64,000 bases of DNA from Clostridiales bacterium (GCA_015069465.1 SVIO01000001.1:120025-184024), one strand, 5' to 3'; shown: positions 43,409 through 52,457, counted from the first letter of the stretch. Translations and numbers: made by a program. Notes: generated by a model not told the origin, from the letters alone.

Positions 43409-44713
43409 TTAAATTTCATATACGCAAATATTGTTAATTTTGCAGAAATATTTGAGTTCTTCACTAAAGTCGCCATAAGCAACCATCCAGTGGTGACCGA
43501 TACCATATTTCATAATTTCTTTATTAATTTGTGAAACAGGTTTTTCGTATTTAATTTTTACAGGGTTACCAGGGAATTCCATACCACATGGGATAGCATC
43601 GCCAACCATAAATGAAAGACGGAATTCATCGCCGTGACCACAAATGTTAACAGCAGTTACCTTACCTGGTTTAACAACGAATTTAGAGCAAACACCCCTT
43701 TCCATCAAACGAACAGGTGCAAGTTCAATTTCGCCTTCTGCAATTGAGAAGCCTGATGAACCACAGTGAGCATACATAATTGTATTTGCCTTTTCATCTG
43801 GGAATAATAGGTCTGTATTATTGATTGGCTTTCCACTTAAGTCATACATAAGTTTCATAGTTAAAGCGTTTGTAACGTCACCTTCGCAAGAACCAACAAT
43901 TCCTTCTTCAGCTAGAAGTGAATAGCCAAGGCAAACTTTACCCATGTATTTTGTATAGCACTTAACTGATAATGCTTGTAATTCGTATTCTTTAGCAAGG
44001 TCTTTCATTGCTTTATAGAATTTCATTGATTCAAGCATAGATTCATTTGTAGAAGTGATTTTGCAACCCTTAAGCATATCTTTCTTTTCTTCAAGAAGTG
44101 CTTTTGCCTCTTCATCAGAAATAGCGTTAACTTTTGCAGTTAATTCTTCTTCATCAAGGTTAACAACTCTTGAACCTAATTTTTGCTTAATAGCGAATTC
44201 ATCATAAGCAATTTCAGTCATACCCTTAACTCTACCACCGATAGCGCCAACAATAGTCTTGCTCATAGAATTTTTAAGAGCATAAGCTGTTGCAATTGTT
44301 TTGATTTCTTTTACGCAAGCAGGGTCATCAGCATCGCCATAAACGAATTCACAAGTTTTGCCAATATCCCTAAATACAGCGCTGATTTGGTGTGCGCAAC
44401 AAAGTGAACCTGTGTCAAATGCTGGATAAGCACGAAGAATAAGTGGCATATCAACATAAGATAAAAGGTCTAATAAGTGATGGTCTTCACTCCAAGTTGC
44501 AATACAAATCATTAAAACGTCTGCATCTGTTGATTTTAATTTTTCGGCTGCTTGGCGAACTGTTTCATAATCATGCATAACAACACCTGTGTTTTCACAA
44601 GTGATGCCTTGAGCTTCCATTGCTTTAACAGTTTTGCTAAGTAATGGCATTGCTTCATCATAGCCGACTTCAACAGGACAAGCAAGCGCAACTGTTGCTA
44701 CATTTAATTTCAT
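43409..44713 (-). CDS. L-fucose/L-arabinose isomerase-fold protein
   Basis: 434 aa from the ATG at 44713, which has GGAG 6 nt upstream; the in-frame ATG four codons earlier contains that SD. Rossmann-like N-domain (VATVALACPVEVGYDEAMP) and central FucI-type domain (CIATWSEDHHLLDLL, VKCYTKYMGKVCLGYSLL, AHCGSSGFSIAEGE). Probably a ketol-isomerase using a divalent metal, but members of this unnamed branch have no assigned substrate that I can state. It lies in the operon between the mutarotase-like and lyxose isomerase genes. Confidence 0.8.
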   Translation of the reverse strand: MKLNVATVALACPVEVGYDEAMPLLSKTVKAMEAQGITCENTGVVMHDYETVRQAAEKLKSTDADVLMICIATWSEDHHLLDLLSYVDMPLILRAYPAFDTGSLCCAHQISAVFRDIGKTCEFVYGDADDPACVKEIKTIATAYALKNSMSKTIVGAIGGRVKGMTEIAYDEFAIKQKLGSRVVNLDEEELTAKVNAISDEEAKALLEEKKDMLKGCKITSTNESMLESMKFYKAMKDLAKEYELQALSVKCYTKYMGKVCLGYSLLAEEGIVGSCEGDVTNALTMKLMYDLSGKPINNTDLLFPDEKANTIMYAHCGSSGFSIAEGEIELAPVRLMERGVCSKFVVKPGKVTAVNICGHGDEFRLSFMVGDAIPCGMEFPGNPVKIKYEKPVSQINKEIMKYGIGHHWMVAYGDFSEELKYFCKINNICVYEI

Positions 44714-44789
44714 AATAATCTCCATTTATAACCCTGCTATTTATATTATTTTTCTTTCATATTCGCAAGGCAAAATATAAAAAAATTTT

Positions 44790-45623
44790 TTACTCTTTTG
44801 TTAATTTCCAAACTTCGGTATGACCGATAGTTTGATTTGGCTCAACATCATAAAGTGGTGAAAGGCTTTCAACTTCTGTCATTTGGTCACAAAGATATGT
44901 TTCATAAGACACATTTCCATCTGGATATTCTTTGTTTCTATAAACATCGTATATCTTTTCAAAAATAACACCACGATTTACATATTTAACATGTCCATCA
45001 GGGTGTGCAACACCTATCTTATAAAGAGTGTCGTTATTAGGTCTATGCGTAATCTTTATTAGTTCACGAGAATATTCTGCCCTTTCATCACCAAGGTTTG
45101 TGTAATCCCAAAGTGTAATTTTACTAAGTGGTTCATCACCACATTTTCTAATTTGCATTGGGATATATTGCACGCCATTTGGTGCCATTGATGTTATGCC
45201 CCAAGAAGAAAATCTACGAGTTACATTATCGGTATTTTCTATCTTGTGAACTATTTTTACTGAATCTTCTCCTTCAAAAGAAATTTCCATACTTTTTTTA
45301 ACTTTAAGCCATGGGTCTTCATTTTGGTAAAGAATAACTTTATTTTCTAAAATTTGATAACTAATTGGTTCGTTGTCAGGATAAGCACTTAACTTACTTT
45401 CTGGTGCGAGCCATAATCTATGCCCCCCTTGAACACGCCAGCCTTCATCAGAACATAAATAATCTACGTTTAGTGGCTGTTCATAGAACAAATTTTCACT
45501 TCCTTTATATGATAAAAAGGAAATTCTTATACCAAACTCTGTTGGTACTCCGATTTTAATATCGCCCTTTTCAATAAATAAGCATTTACCGAAATGGCCA
45601 TAGTTTTCAATATAAGTTTTCAT
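44790..45623 (-). CDS. Galactose-mutarotase-like (DUF4380-type) protein
   Basis: 277 aa, predicted beta-rich, resembling the aldose-1-epimerase/DUF4380 sandwich: VPTEFGIRISFLSYKG near the start, GWRVQGGHRLWLAPE, FSSWGITSMAPNGVQYIPM and FEKIYDVYRNKEYPDGNVSYE near the end. It lacks the exact mutarotase His/Glu set I would need to call an epimerase. Position among sugar isomerases supports anomer conversion or sugar binding. No SD precedes the ATG, and a large stem-loop lies in the 97-nt gap upstream. Confidence 0.7.
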   Translation of the reverse strand: MKTYIENYGHFGKCLFIEKGDIKIGVPTEFGIRISFLSYKGSENLFYEQPLNVDYLCSDEGWRVQGGHRLWLAPESKLSAYPDNEPISYQILENKVILYQNEDPWLKVKKSMEISFEGEDSVKIVHKIENTDNVTRRFSSWGITSMAPNGVQYIPMQIRKCGDEPLSKITLWDYTNLGDERAEYSRELIKITHRPNNDTLYKIGVAHPDGHVKYVNRGVIFEKIYDVYRNKEYPDGNVSYETYLCDQMTEVESLSPLYDVEPNQTIGHTEVWKLTKE

Positions 45624-45653
45624 ATTGCAAAATAGAATTCTAATTTTTAAAAT

Positions 45654-45699
45654 ATGAGCCCGGTCAAAAATATATAAAATAAATTTAACCGTGGCTCAT
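45654..45699. repeat. Intergenic stem-loop inside the sugar operon
   Basis: ATGAGCC-CGGT (45654-45664) pairs with ACCG-T-GGCTCAT (45688-45699) with one bulged T and a 23-nt loop. No T-run follows, so it is more likely a processing or stability element than a terminator. Confidence 0.6.
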
Positions 45700-45720
45700 A
45701 AATTACAGTTTAGTTATATA

Positions 45721-47532
45721 TTAACCTTTCTTCCATCTTTGGATAACACAAGTAGCACGTCCACCTTCTTCGTTGATGATTTCGTAATCACCGAAGCAAG
45801 CTGGAACTACTAATGTTTGGAACTTGTCACAAACAGCAAAATATTCTGGGTTTGCTTTTGAGCGAACAGTTACTTTGCTACCAACTGTCAATGTAAGCAT
45901 GTTCATGAACTTACCTTCTGTTGAGAATTCACCAACTTTTTCGAAGTGGATTCTTTCAACATGGTATGGCATTACAGGAGTTGTCTTATAACGGTCAATG
46001 AAGTAGTCCTTTGTCCATTTAACAACAGCTGGTGTTGACAATAAGTGGTCTTTAACCCAAGATGCTCTTCTTGTCTTTTCCATGTTTCTGCCGTGTTCAA
46101 GGTGCATTTTTAATGGCTTACCTGTCATAGTCTTAGCGTTGTCATCCCATGATGGTCTTGCGAAGTCATATTCAAAGAATGAATATTCTGTACCGTTGAT
46201 ACTTGGGTTTGTATCCATTTCAAGAACCATTTGGTTACCACCGTGACCGTGCATTGTTCCAGGAGGAATCAAGTATAGGTCGCCTTCTTTACTTGGCCAG
46301 TTAGCAATAAATTCTTTCCAATTTTCGATAACTTTGATGTTTTGTGATTCTTCACAAAGTCTTTCCCATTCTTCGATATCAGCATCATCGTGGAAGCCCA
46401 TCCATGTGTTAGCACCTTCATAAGCTTCTGCAATGTAGTATGTTTCATATCTGCCGAGTGGTTCGTCGAAGTGGTCAGCAACATATTTGCTTGATGGGTG
46501 AATATGCATTGGCATTGAAATTCTTTCAGCTGGTTGTGGAGTTGGATGCCAACCGTCATCTAGCCAAATATCAAGTGGGAATAAACCTGGATATTGTTTG
46601 TTAATAAGTCCACCAACGAGGTCTTCGCCATATTGCATAGCGTTGAGCATTGGCATAGAAATACTTCTTTCGCCACCGAAGTCGATAAGAATACGAAGTT
46701 CTGGACCAGCAATTTTGTTCCATGCGTTGTTAGCAAGACCTTCTACTTGGTAATCCATATCTAAGTATCTGTAAGCACCCCAAGGACCTGGGCTGAAAAT
46801 CTTAACTTCGTGGATTGGGTATTTAACAAGTGTTGACATGATTTCGTCATAAGCAACTCTAGGAATTAATACAAGGTCATTTTCGAAGTAGTTTTCTACA
46901 TAGAAATCCATTGCACCATACATAAAGTCTTTTTGACGTTTTAACATGTAGTAGTCAGAATAGTTATATTCTTTCCAGTTGTAGTCTTTAGTAGGAGTTG
47001 TGCAACCAAATGTATTGAGTCTGCCTTCCCACATATCCCATTGTACTTTTTGGTGTGTGTTATCAACATAGCACTTAACAGCATAAAGGTCTGCTAAAGC
47101 CTTAATGCAAGCGCCTTCACCATATACGATTACAACTGCGTTTGAAGCAAGTTTCTTCTTTAAATCAGCAATTGCTTTTTCACACATAATGTCTTCAATA
47201 ACACCTGTTTTGTTTACTTTACCAAAACCAGGGTCTTCTGTCACGTAAGGTGCATTATAAGCAATAATGTCCTCTCTTGACTTGTAAAGTTGGCTAGCCG
47301 CAAAAAGCTCTACTTTTAAGCCCTTTGCTTGAAGTTTGGTAGCAACTGCGTTTGCAATTTTTGCAAAATCAATACCATACCAACCATCAATGGCAATGTT
47401 CTTATCGGTTGAGTCAACAAGTGAAGCTAATTTTTCAACAACCTTGTCCCAGCCGAATGTTACGCTATCTCTATTTTTAGCAGAAATAACGATTTTGTTG
47501 TCAGCATTTTTTATGGATTCATATACTGGCAT
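45721..47532 (-). CDS. Class I mannose-6-phosphate-isomerase-like protein with degenerate N-terminal P-loop domain
   Basis: 603 aa, roughly twice a bacterial type I phosphomannose isomerase. Residues 1-about 260 resemble a uridine-kinase-like fold, but the P-loop position (IAIDGWYGIDFAKIANAV) lacks the GKS/T triad, so this half is probably not a functional kinase. Residues about 300-603 hold the cupin part with MHIHPSSKYV, YETYYI and the zinc-region DLYLIPPGTMHGHG. SD AAGGAGG. Expected reaction: aldose/ketose or phosphosugar isomerisation; the substrate is unproven. Second gene of the operon, 80 nt after the kinase. Confidence 0.78.
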   Translation of the reverse strand: MPVYESIKNADNKIVISAKNRDSVTFGWDKVVEKLASLVDSTDKNIAIDGWYGIDFAKIANAVATKLQAKGLKVELFAASQLYKSREDIIAYNAPYVTEDPGFGKVNKTGVIEDIMCEKAIADLKKKLASNAVVIVYGEGACIKALADLYAVKCYVDNTHQKVQWDMWEGRLNTFGCTTPTKDYNWKEYNYSDYYMLKRQKDFMYGAMDFYVENYFENDLVLIPRVAYDEIMSTLVKYPIHEVKIFSPGPWGAYRYLDMDYQVEGLANNAWNKIAGPELRILIDFGGERSISMPMLNAMQYGEDLVGGLINKQYPGLFPLDIWLDDGWHPTPQPAERISMPMHIHPSSKYVADHFDEPLGRYETYYIAEAYEGANTWMGFHDDADIEEWERLCEESQNIKVIENWKEFIANWPSKEGDLYLIPPGTMHGHGGNQMVLEMDTNPSINGTEYSFFEYDFARPSWDDNAKTMTGKPLKMHLEHGRNMEKTRRASWVKDHLLSTPAVVKWTKDYFIDRYKTTPVMPYHVERIHFEKVGEFSTEGKFMNMLTLTVGSKVTVRSKANPEYFAVCDKFQTLVVPACFGDYEIINEEGGRATCVIQRWKKG

Positions 47533-47612
47533 GCTTTCATCCTCCTTGAAAAGATTTAAAATTTTTTATTTTTTTTATTTTTATTTATAACAAGGCAAAA
47601 TTACCTTTGCTA

Positions 47613-48638
47613 TTAAATTAACTTTAGTCTTTCCCAATTTTCAGCCATATTGAGAATTTCTTCTTGGCTCTTAATACCATCAACAGAGTTTGCTGCAAAC
47701 AAGTTGCAAGCTGCGGCTGCTGAAGCAAACTTAAGAGTTTGTTCATCACTTAAACCATGATAAATTGCATAAAGTGAGCCTGCACAGAAAGTATCGCCTG
47801 CACCAACACTACCCTTAATCATTTCTGATGGGATTTTGAGTGATGGAACTTCTGTATAAACTTCAGTTTTAACATCATAAGCAAAAGCAGTTTCTTTGCA
47901 GTGAATAATAATTTTATCTTTAACACCTGCTTTAGCCATGTTAAGCATTGCAAGTTTGATGTTTTCTCTATTTAATTTTCCGTCTGCATCATAAGCATCT
48001 AAATTAGAAATACGACAGCACTCAATTTCATTTATAATTGCGTAGTTAGCATATTTAAGTGCTGGAACAATCTTTTTACCATAATCAGCATTATTATCAC
48101 TAACAACATCAATAGAAGTTTTAATACCCTTTTCTTGAACTTTCTTAAGAAGCCTAGCCATTGCTGTGCCATATTCAGCATCATCAGCATCAAATTTATC
48201 TAATAAAAGAATATAACCAATGTGGAATAAATCACAGTCAAGATTATCAACATCGATATCTTCTGGACCAAATGCAGCATTTGTTCCTTTGTTAAAGAAG
48301 AATGTACGTTCGCCACCTTCTAAACTCATAACATCAGAAAAGCCTGTTGGAATAGTTTTTGAATATGTAATTTTATCAGTATTAATACCATTTTGAGCAA
48401 GTTGAGAAACAACAAACTTACCATTAGCATCATCACCAACTAAACCTAATGCTGTGATAGGAATTTTTTTGTCAATTTTAGCAAGGTTAATTGCTGTGTT
48501 TGGAACACAACCACCAACAGCCATAGAAATGTCTGTGATGTGAGACAACATACCAATTTGTGGATATGAATCAATATTCTTAACAACGTCTACAAGTATG
48601 TTACCTGCAATAACCAATTTTTTATCGTAATTTGACAT
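47613..48638 (-). CDS. PfkB-family carbohydrate kinase
   Basis: 341 aa from the ATG at 48638, chosen because AGGAGAA lies 6 nt upstream; an in-frame start at 48662 lacks an SD. Ribokinase fold with the N-terminal GG-type motif (MAVGGCVPNTAINLAKI) and the C-terminal PfkB signature GSVGAGDTFCAGSLYA with the catalytic Asp. The family covers fructokinases, ribokinases and relatives. First gene of the sugar operon, read from a consensus promoter with an inverted repeat in its spacer. Confidence 0.88.
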   Translation of the reverse strand: MSNYDKKLVIAGNILVDVVKNIDSYPQIGMLSHITDISMAVGGCVPNTAINLAKIDKKIPITALGLVGDDANGKFVVSQLAQNGINTDKITYSKTIPTGFSDVMSLEGGERTFFFNKGTNAAFGPEDIDVDNLDCDLFHIGYILLLDKFDADDAEYGTAMARLLKKVQEKGIKTSIDVVSDNNADYGKKIVPALKYANYAIINEIECCRISNLDAYDADGKLNRENIKLAMLNMAKAGVKDKIIIHCKETAFAYDVKTEVYTEVPSLKIPSEMIKGSVGAGDTFCAGSLYAIYHGLSDEQTLKFASAAAACNLFAANSVDGIKSQEEILNMAENWERLKLI

Positions 48639-48714
48639 TATAAATTCTCCTAAAAGCACCAATTTCTATACCAAAAATTGGCATAAAAACACATTTAAAT
48701 TAAAGTATATATGA

Positions 48715-48743
48715 ATTATACTAAAAGTTAGTATGTTTGTCAA
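48715..48743 (-). promoter_or_regulatory. Consensus promoter with an embedded operator, sugar operon
   Basis: Minus strand: TTGACA (48738-48743), 17 bp, TATAAT (48715-48720). The spacer and part of the -10 form ATACTAA-CTT-TTAGTAT (48718-48734), a perfect 7+3+7 palindrome, a placement typical of a repressor operator. No sugar-type repressor gene lies in the window apart from the distant TetR. Confidence 0.75.
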
Positions 48744-48850
48744 TAATTTTATTAAATTTATTTTGTAATTTTTTAAATATTTTTACTTTTTACACAACAT
48801 ATTGTGAAAGTTTATAAAAACTAATCTATATAAGACAAATTAAAAATAAT

Positions 48851-48888
48851 GCCCAAACCAAAAATGCTTTTAACAAAATGGTTTAGGC
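48851..48888 (-). terminator. Probable terminator of the first GH1 gene
   Basis: GCCCAAACCA and TGGTTTAGGC form a 10-bp stem with one mismatch and an 18-nt loop; on the minus strand ATTATTTTTAATTT follows. Confidence 0.55.
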
Positions 48889-48901
48889 AATAAATATTAA
48901 A

Positions 48902-50227
48902 TTAGTCAACCCTAGATTCTTTGATAACGTTTTGATAATAATAGTAACTATCTCTTGGGCGACGCTCAAATGTTTCACGATTTATTTGAACAAGACCAAA
49001 TACAACGTCGAAACCAAGGTGTGCACCTTCGTTTGTATCTAAGAATGTCCAAGGTAAATACCCAACAACGTTAGCACCAGCTTTAATAGCACGAGAGAGT
49101 GAACGTAAGTGTTCACGCATATGTTGAACTCTATAACTATCGTGAAGGTCTGCATCAAGGTCATCAAGCCTTTTTTTGCCAACACCATTTTCGGTGATAA
49201 TAATTTCTTTGTCAGGATAATGGTCATGTAAATACATAAGAACGTCGAACAAACCTTGTGGATAATAACCAAAGCCGTAGTCGTCTGTTGGCAAATATGA
49301 GATTGAGTTTGGAACAACTTTTACGTTCATATACTCGCTTTCACCATATTCTACGTATCTTGAACTATAATAGTTAACACCGATAAAATCACATGGAATA
49401 AAGTTTTCTTCTAATTCTTTCTTCCAATTTGTAGTAACTTTTCTATCAATATCGCCTGCATTAATCAATTCATCTGGATAAGTTCCTTCAAACATTGGTT
49501 GCAACCATCTTCCAGCAAAGGCTGCCATTCTGTTTCTTGAAGCTTGTCTATTTTTTTCAGACGTTGTAAAAGGATAAGTTGCTTCAATCCATAAAACTGC
49601 ACCAATTTTGCCCTTAAGACCCATTGATTTATAAAGATGAATGGTTCTATAGTGTGTAAGTATCATATTGTGGAAACACTTAGGGCCACCTGATGTTTCA
49701 GAAACTGCGTTAAGGTTTGGCTCGTTTACTGTGCACCAGTAATCAATTCTATCACCAAATGCTTCAAAACAAGTTTTTGCATATGATGTAAACCAATCTC
49801 CAAATGAACTATTTGTAAGTCCACCTAAGGCAACAACCCACCAAGGTAAGTCACAGTGCCAAAGGTCAAAGAATGTTTTAATACCGTTTTTCTTGAGTTC
49901 ATCAATAACTTTGTTATAGTGGTCAATACCAGCTTGGTTAACTTCTGCTGGGCCATTTGGGAAAATTCTTGACCAAGAAATAGAAAAACGGAAACATTTA
50001 ACCCCTAATTCCTTTAAAAGTTTTATATCTTCTGGATATGTATGATAAAAACCTGCCGCTGTATCTGGGTCTGCATTATTGCATTTAGCAGGGTCAACTC
50101 TATACCTATGCATCCAAGTATCTTCACCTTTGCCATCTACGTGATGAGCACCTTCAATTTGAACTGCTGAAGTTGCTACACCAAACATGAAATCCTTTGG
50201 AAAATCGAATCTAATTTCATATTTCAT
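48902..50227 (-). CDS. GH1 beta-glycosidase A
   Basis: Retaining beta-glycosidase of 441 aa, full GH1 length. N-terminal FPKDFMFGVATSAVQIEGA signature, acid/base E169 in TVNEPN and nucleophile E346 in ITENG. The later NEG segment keeps the acidic residue that recognises a free 4-/6-hydroxyl, so a plain beta-glucosidase or beta-mannosidase is favoured over a 6-phospho enzyme. No signal peptide, so it acts inside the cell on imported oligosaccharide. Own promoter and terminator. Confidence 0.9.
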   Translation of the reverse strand: MKYEIRFDFPKDFMFGVATSAVQIEGAHHVDGKGEDTWMHRYRVDPAKCNNADPDTAAGFYHTYPEDIKLLKELGVKCFRFSISWSRIFPNGPAEVNQAGIDHYNKVIDELKKNGIKTFFDLWHCDLPWWVVALGGLTNSSFGDWFTSYAKTCFEAFGDRIDYWCTVNEPNLNAVSETSGGPKCFHNMILTHYRTIHLYKSMGLKGKIGAVLWIEATYPFTTSEKNRQASRNRMAAFAGRWLQPMFEGTYPDELINAGDIDRKVTTNWKKELEENFIPCDFIGVNYYSSRYVEYGESEYMNVKVVPNSISYLPTDDYGFGYYPQGLFDVLMYLHDHYPDKEIIITENGVGKKRLDDLDADLHDSYRVQHMREHLRSLSRAIKAGANVVGYLPWTFLDTNEGAHLGFDVVFGLVQINRETFERRPRDSYYYYQNVIKESRVD

Positions 50228-50261
50228 AACAAAATACTCCTATCTTAATAACATTACAACA

Positions 50262-50289
50262 ATTATAACATAATTAACTTTTTTGTCAA
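50262..50289 (-). promoter_or_regulatory. Promoter of GH1 gene A with extended -10
   Basis: Minus strand: TTGACA (50284-50289), 16 bp, TATGTTATAAT (hexamer at 50262-50267). AATTAT-GTT-ATAATT over the -10 is palindromic and nearly matches the second GH1 promoter. Confidence 0.7.
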
Positions 50290-50342
50290 GTATAAATTAT
50301 AAAATTTATAGCAAAATTTTAACAATTTTGTTTATAAAAAAA

Positions 50343-50368
50343 CAGTGCCACGAATCAACGTAGCACTG
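50343..50368 (-). terminator. Terminator of GH1 gene B
   Basis: CAGTGCTACG/CGTGGCACTG on the minus strand (one U-G pair, 6-nt loop) followed by seven Ts. Confidence 0.75.
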
Positions 50369-50392
50369 CTTAATTTTTAGTTAAAAATGATA

Positions 50393-51706
50393 TTAGTCAA
50401 CTTTTAATTCCTTAATAACTTTTTGATAGAAATACCAACTGTCTCTTGGAACACGTTCAAGTGTTTCATAACGAATTTGAACTAAACCAAACATAAGTGT
50501 ATATCCACCCGAACGGAGTTCACTTGTATCCATAATTGACCATGGGAAATAGCCAATTACTGGGAAGCCTGCTTTAATCGCACGAGAAAGTGAACGAAGG
50601 TGTTCACGCATATAGTTAATTCTATAACCATCGTGAAGTTCTTGTTCATAATTACCCCACTTCTTAACACCAATACCATTTTCGGTAATGATAATGTTCT
50701 TTCCTGGGTAATTATCGCTTAAATATGCGAGTGTATCAAAAAGTCCTTGTGGATAATATTCAAAACCATAGTCATCTTTTGGAATATTTTTATTAACAAT
50801 CTTCTTATACTTAAGGTAGCCTTCATTTTCAGCATATTCAACGTGTTCTGGTCCATAAATATTAACGCCGATAAAGTCTGCTTCAATATAGTTTTCTTTC
50901 ATTAACTTTTCAAAGTCTGGTGGCAAACTTTCAATAAATTCTTTTTCCTTTAAAAGAACTTCTGGATAATATCCTTTATACATTGGGTCAAGCCATCTGC
51001 CAGCATAGTAAGCCATTGCTCTATCAGCAGCGTCAATATCTTTTTGTTCCATTGAAAGTGAGTAATAAGGAATTACGTGAATTACTGCACCAATTTGACC
51101 AGGCAAATTCATTGACTTATAAATTTTTACTGCTTTATAGTGTCCCATCATCATATTGAAGAAAGTGAACTTATTTCCACCTGCTTCTTTTGAAACGCAG
51201 TTAATGTTTGGTTCGTTTACTGTACACCAATAATCAACTCTATCACCAAATGCTTCAAAACAAGTTTTTGCATAGTAACCAAACCAATCAGCAAAAGAAC
51301 TGTTTGTTAAAGCGCCAAGTTGAACAAGCCATAGTGGCATATCGCAGTGCCAAAGGTCAAAGAATGCTTTAATATCATATTTCTTAAGTTCATCGATAAC
51401 ACGATTATAATAATCAATACCTTCTTGACAAACTTTATATGGTCCGTCTGGGAAAATTCTTGACCAAGAAATTGAGAAACGGAAGCATTTAAGCCCTAAG
51501 TCCTTCATCATCTTAATATCTTCTGGATATTTGTGATAGAAGTCTGCGTTTACTTCTGGGTCAGAAAAGTTATACAATTTTGGGTTTCTTTTGTAGTTAT
51601 CTGAGTGGAAATCTTCGCCTTTTCCACCTTCGTGAATACCACCTTCAATTTGAACAGCAGAAGTTGCTGCACCAAATAAGAAATCTTTTGGGAATGTAAA
51701 TTTCAT
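50393..51706 (-). CDS. GH1 beta-glycosidase B
   Basis: 437 aa, a paralogue of the preceding GH1 protein with the same architecture: FPKDFLFGAATSAVQIEGG, TVNEPN acid/base (about residue 170), ITENG nucleophile (about residue 345). It differs around the aglycone site (DTSELRSGGYT against DTNEGAHLGFD), so substrate preference probably differs. No signal peptide. SD AGGAG. Presumably a tandem duplication that has diverged, with separate promoters retained. Confidence 0.9.
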   Translation of the reverse strand: MKFTFPKDFLFGAATSAVQIEGGIHEGGKGEDFHSDNYKRNPKLYNFSDPEVNADFYHKYPEDIKMMKDLGLKCFRFSISWSRIFPDGPYKVCQEGIDYYNRVIDELKKYDIKAFFDLWHCDMPLWLVQLGALTNSSFADWFGYYAKTCFEAFGDRVDYWCTVNEPNINCVSKEAGGNKFTFFNMMMGHYKAVKIYKSMNLPGQIGAVIHVIPYYSLSMEQKDIDAADRAMAYYAGRWLDPMYKGYYPEVLLKEKEFIESLPPDFEKLMKENYIEADFIGVNIYGPEHVEYAENEGYLKYKKIVNKNIPKDDYGFEYYPQGLFDTLAYLSDNYPGKNIIITENGIGVKKWGNYEQELHDGYRINYMREHLRSLSRAIKAGFPVIGYFPWSIMDTSELRSGGYTLMFGLVQIRYETLERVPRDSWYFYQKVIKELKVD

Positions 51707-51742
51707 ATCATCCTTCTCCTAATTTTTTACATTATCGTATCA

Positions 51743-51770
51743 ATTATATCATAATTAAACATATTGTCAA
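51743..51770 (-). promoter_or_regulatory. Promoter of GH1 gene B with extended -10
   Basis: Minus strand: TTGACA (51765-51770), 16 bp, TATGATATAAT (hexamer at 51743-51748). It shares spacing, extended -10 and the AATTAT-GAT-ATAATT palindrome with the promoter of gene A. Confidence 0.7.
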
Positions 51771-51808
51771 TTGTTTTTAGTTAAAATATACATCATTTTA
51801 CTTGAAAA

Positions 51809-52360
51809 TTATACTAGCGACAAAAAGTATTCATTTATCTTTTCTGCAGGCAATTTCAATTTATTATTTATCCACCATCTTAGCGTTTCAACAAAGGTTG
51901 AAGTTATATGATTTTCCCAAAAATCTTGGGGTATATTTTGTGGTTTTTTATCCTTAAAGTCCGATATGCGTCTTAATATCAACAAACGCACTTCACCTTT
52001 AAAATATTCCCAAAAAAGTTCGTTGTTTTTTGATGCTAACAACTTGCAAATATTGTTGTCGTTTTTCTTTATATGCTTAAACAAGTGCAAAAACACATCA
52101 TCACTATTATCACAATCAAATATTGTACGATTTGCACTAACATTTTGCTTTTCAACATTAAAAATGTGGTCAAAAAGTTCGGCACACAACTCTTTTAATA
52201 GAAAGTCTTTTGTCTCAAAATGAGAATAAAAAGTCGCCCTTCCCACATCTGCAATTTCTATAATTTCCCCAACGGTTATTTTATTGTAATGCTTTGTTGA
52301 TAACAACGAAATAAATGCATTAAATATTGCTTCTCTAGACTTCCTTTGTCTTCTATCCAT
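51809..52360 (-). CDS. TetR/AcrR-family regulator
   Basis: 183 aa: N-terminal HTH (REAIFNAFISLLSTKHYNKI, EIADVGRATFYSHFETKDFLL) and a divergent ligand domain with a TetR_C-type C-terminal segment WWINNKLKLP. Divergent from a CDF cation exporter across 162 bp, so it probably controls that gene, itself and perhaps the neighbouring GH1 gene. SD GGAG. It has a consensus promoter about 120 bp upstream, with a palindrome just after the start point. Confidence 0.88.
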   Translation of the reverse strand: MDRRQRKSREAIFNAFISLLSTKHYNKITVGEIIEIADVGRATFYSHFETKDFLLKELCAELFDHIFNVEKQNVSANRTIFDCDNSDDVFLHLFKHIKKNDNNICKLLASKNNELFWEYFKGEVRLLILRRISDFKDKKPQNIPQDFWENHITSTFVETLRWWINNKLKLPAEKINEYFLSLV

Positions 52361-52457
52361 ATTTTTTCTCCATACATTTTTATGTTTTTGTTCAGTATTA
52401 AATTTTTGCTAGATTTTGTATATATATTTGCACCTAAAATCATGATACAATTTTACA

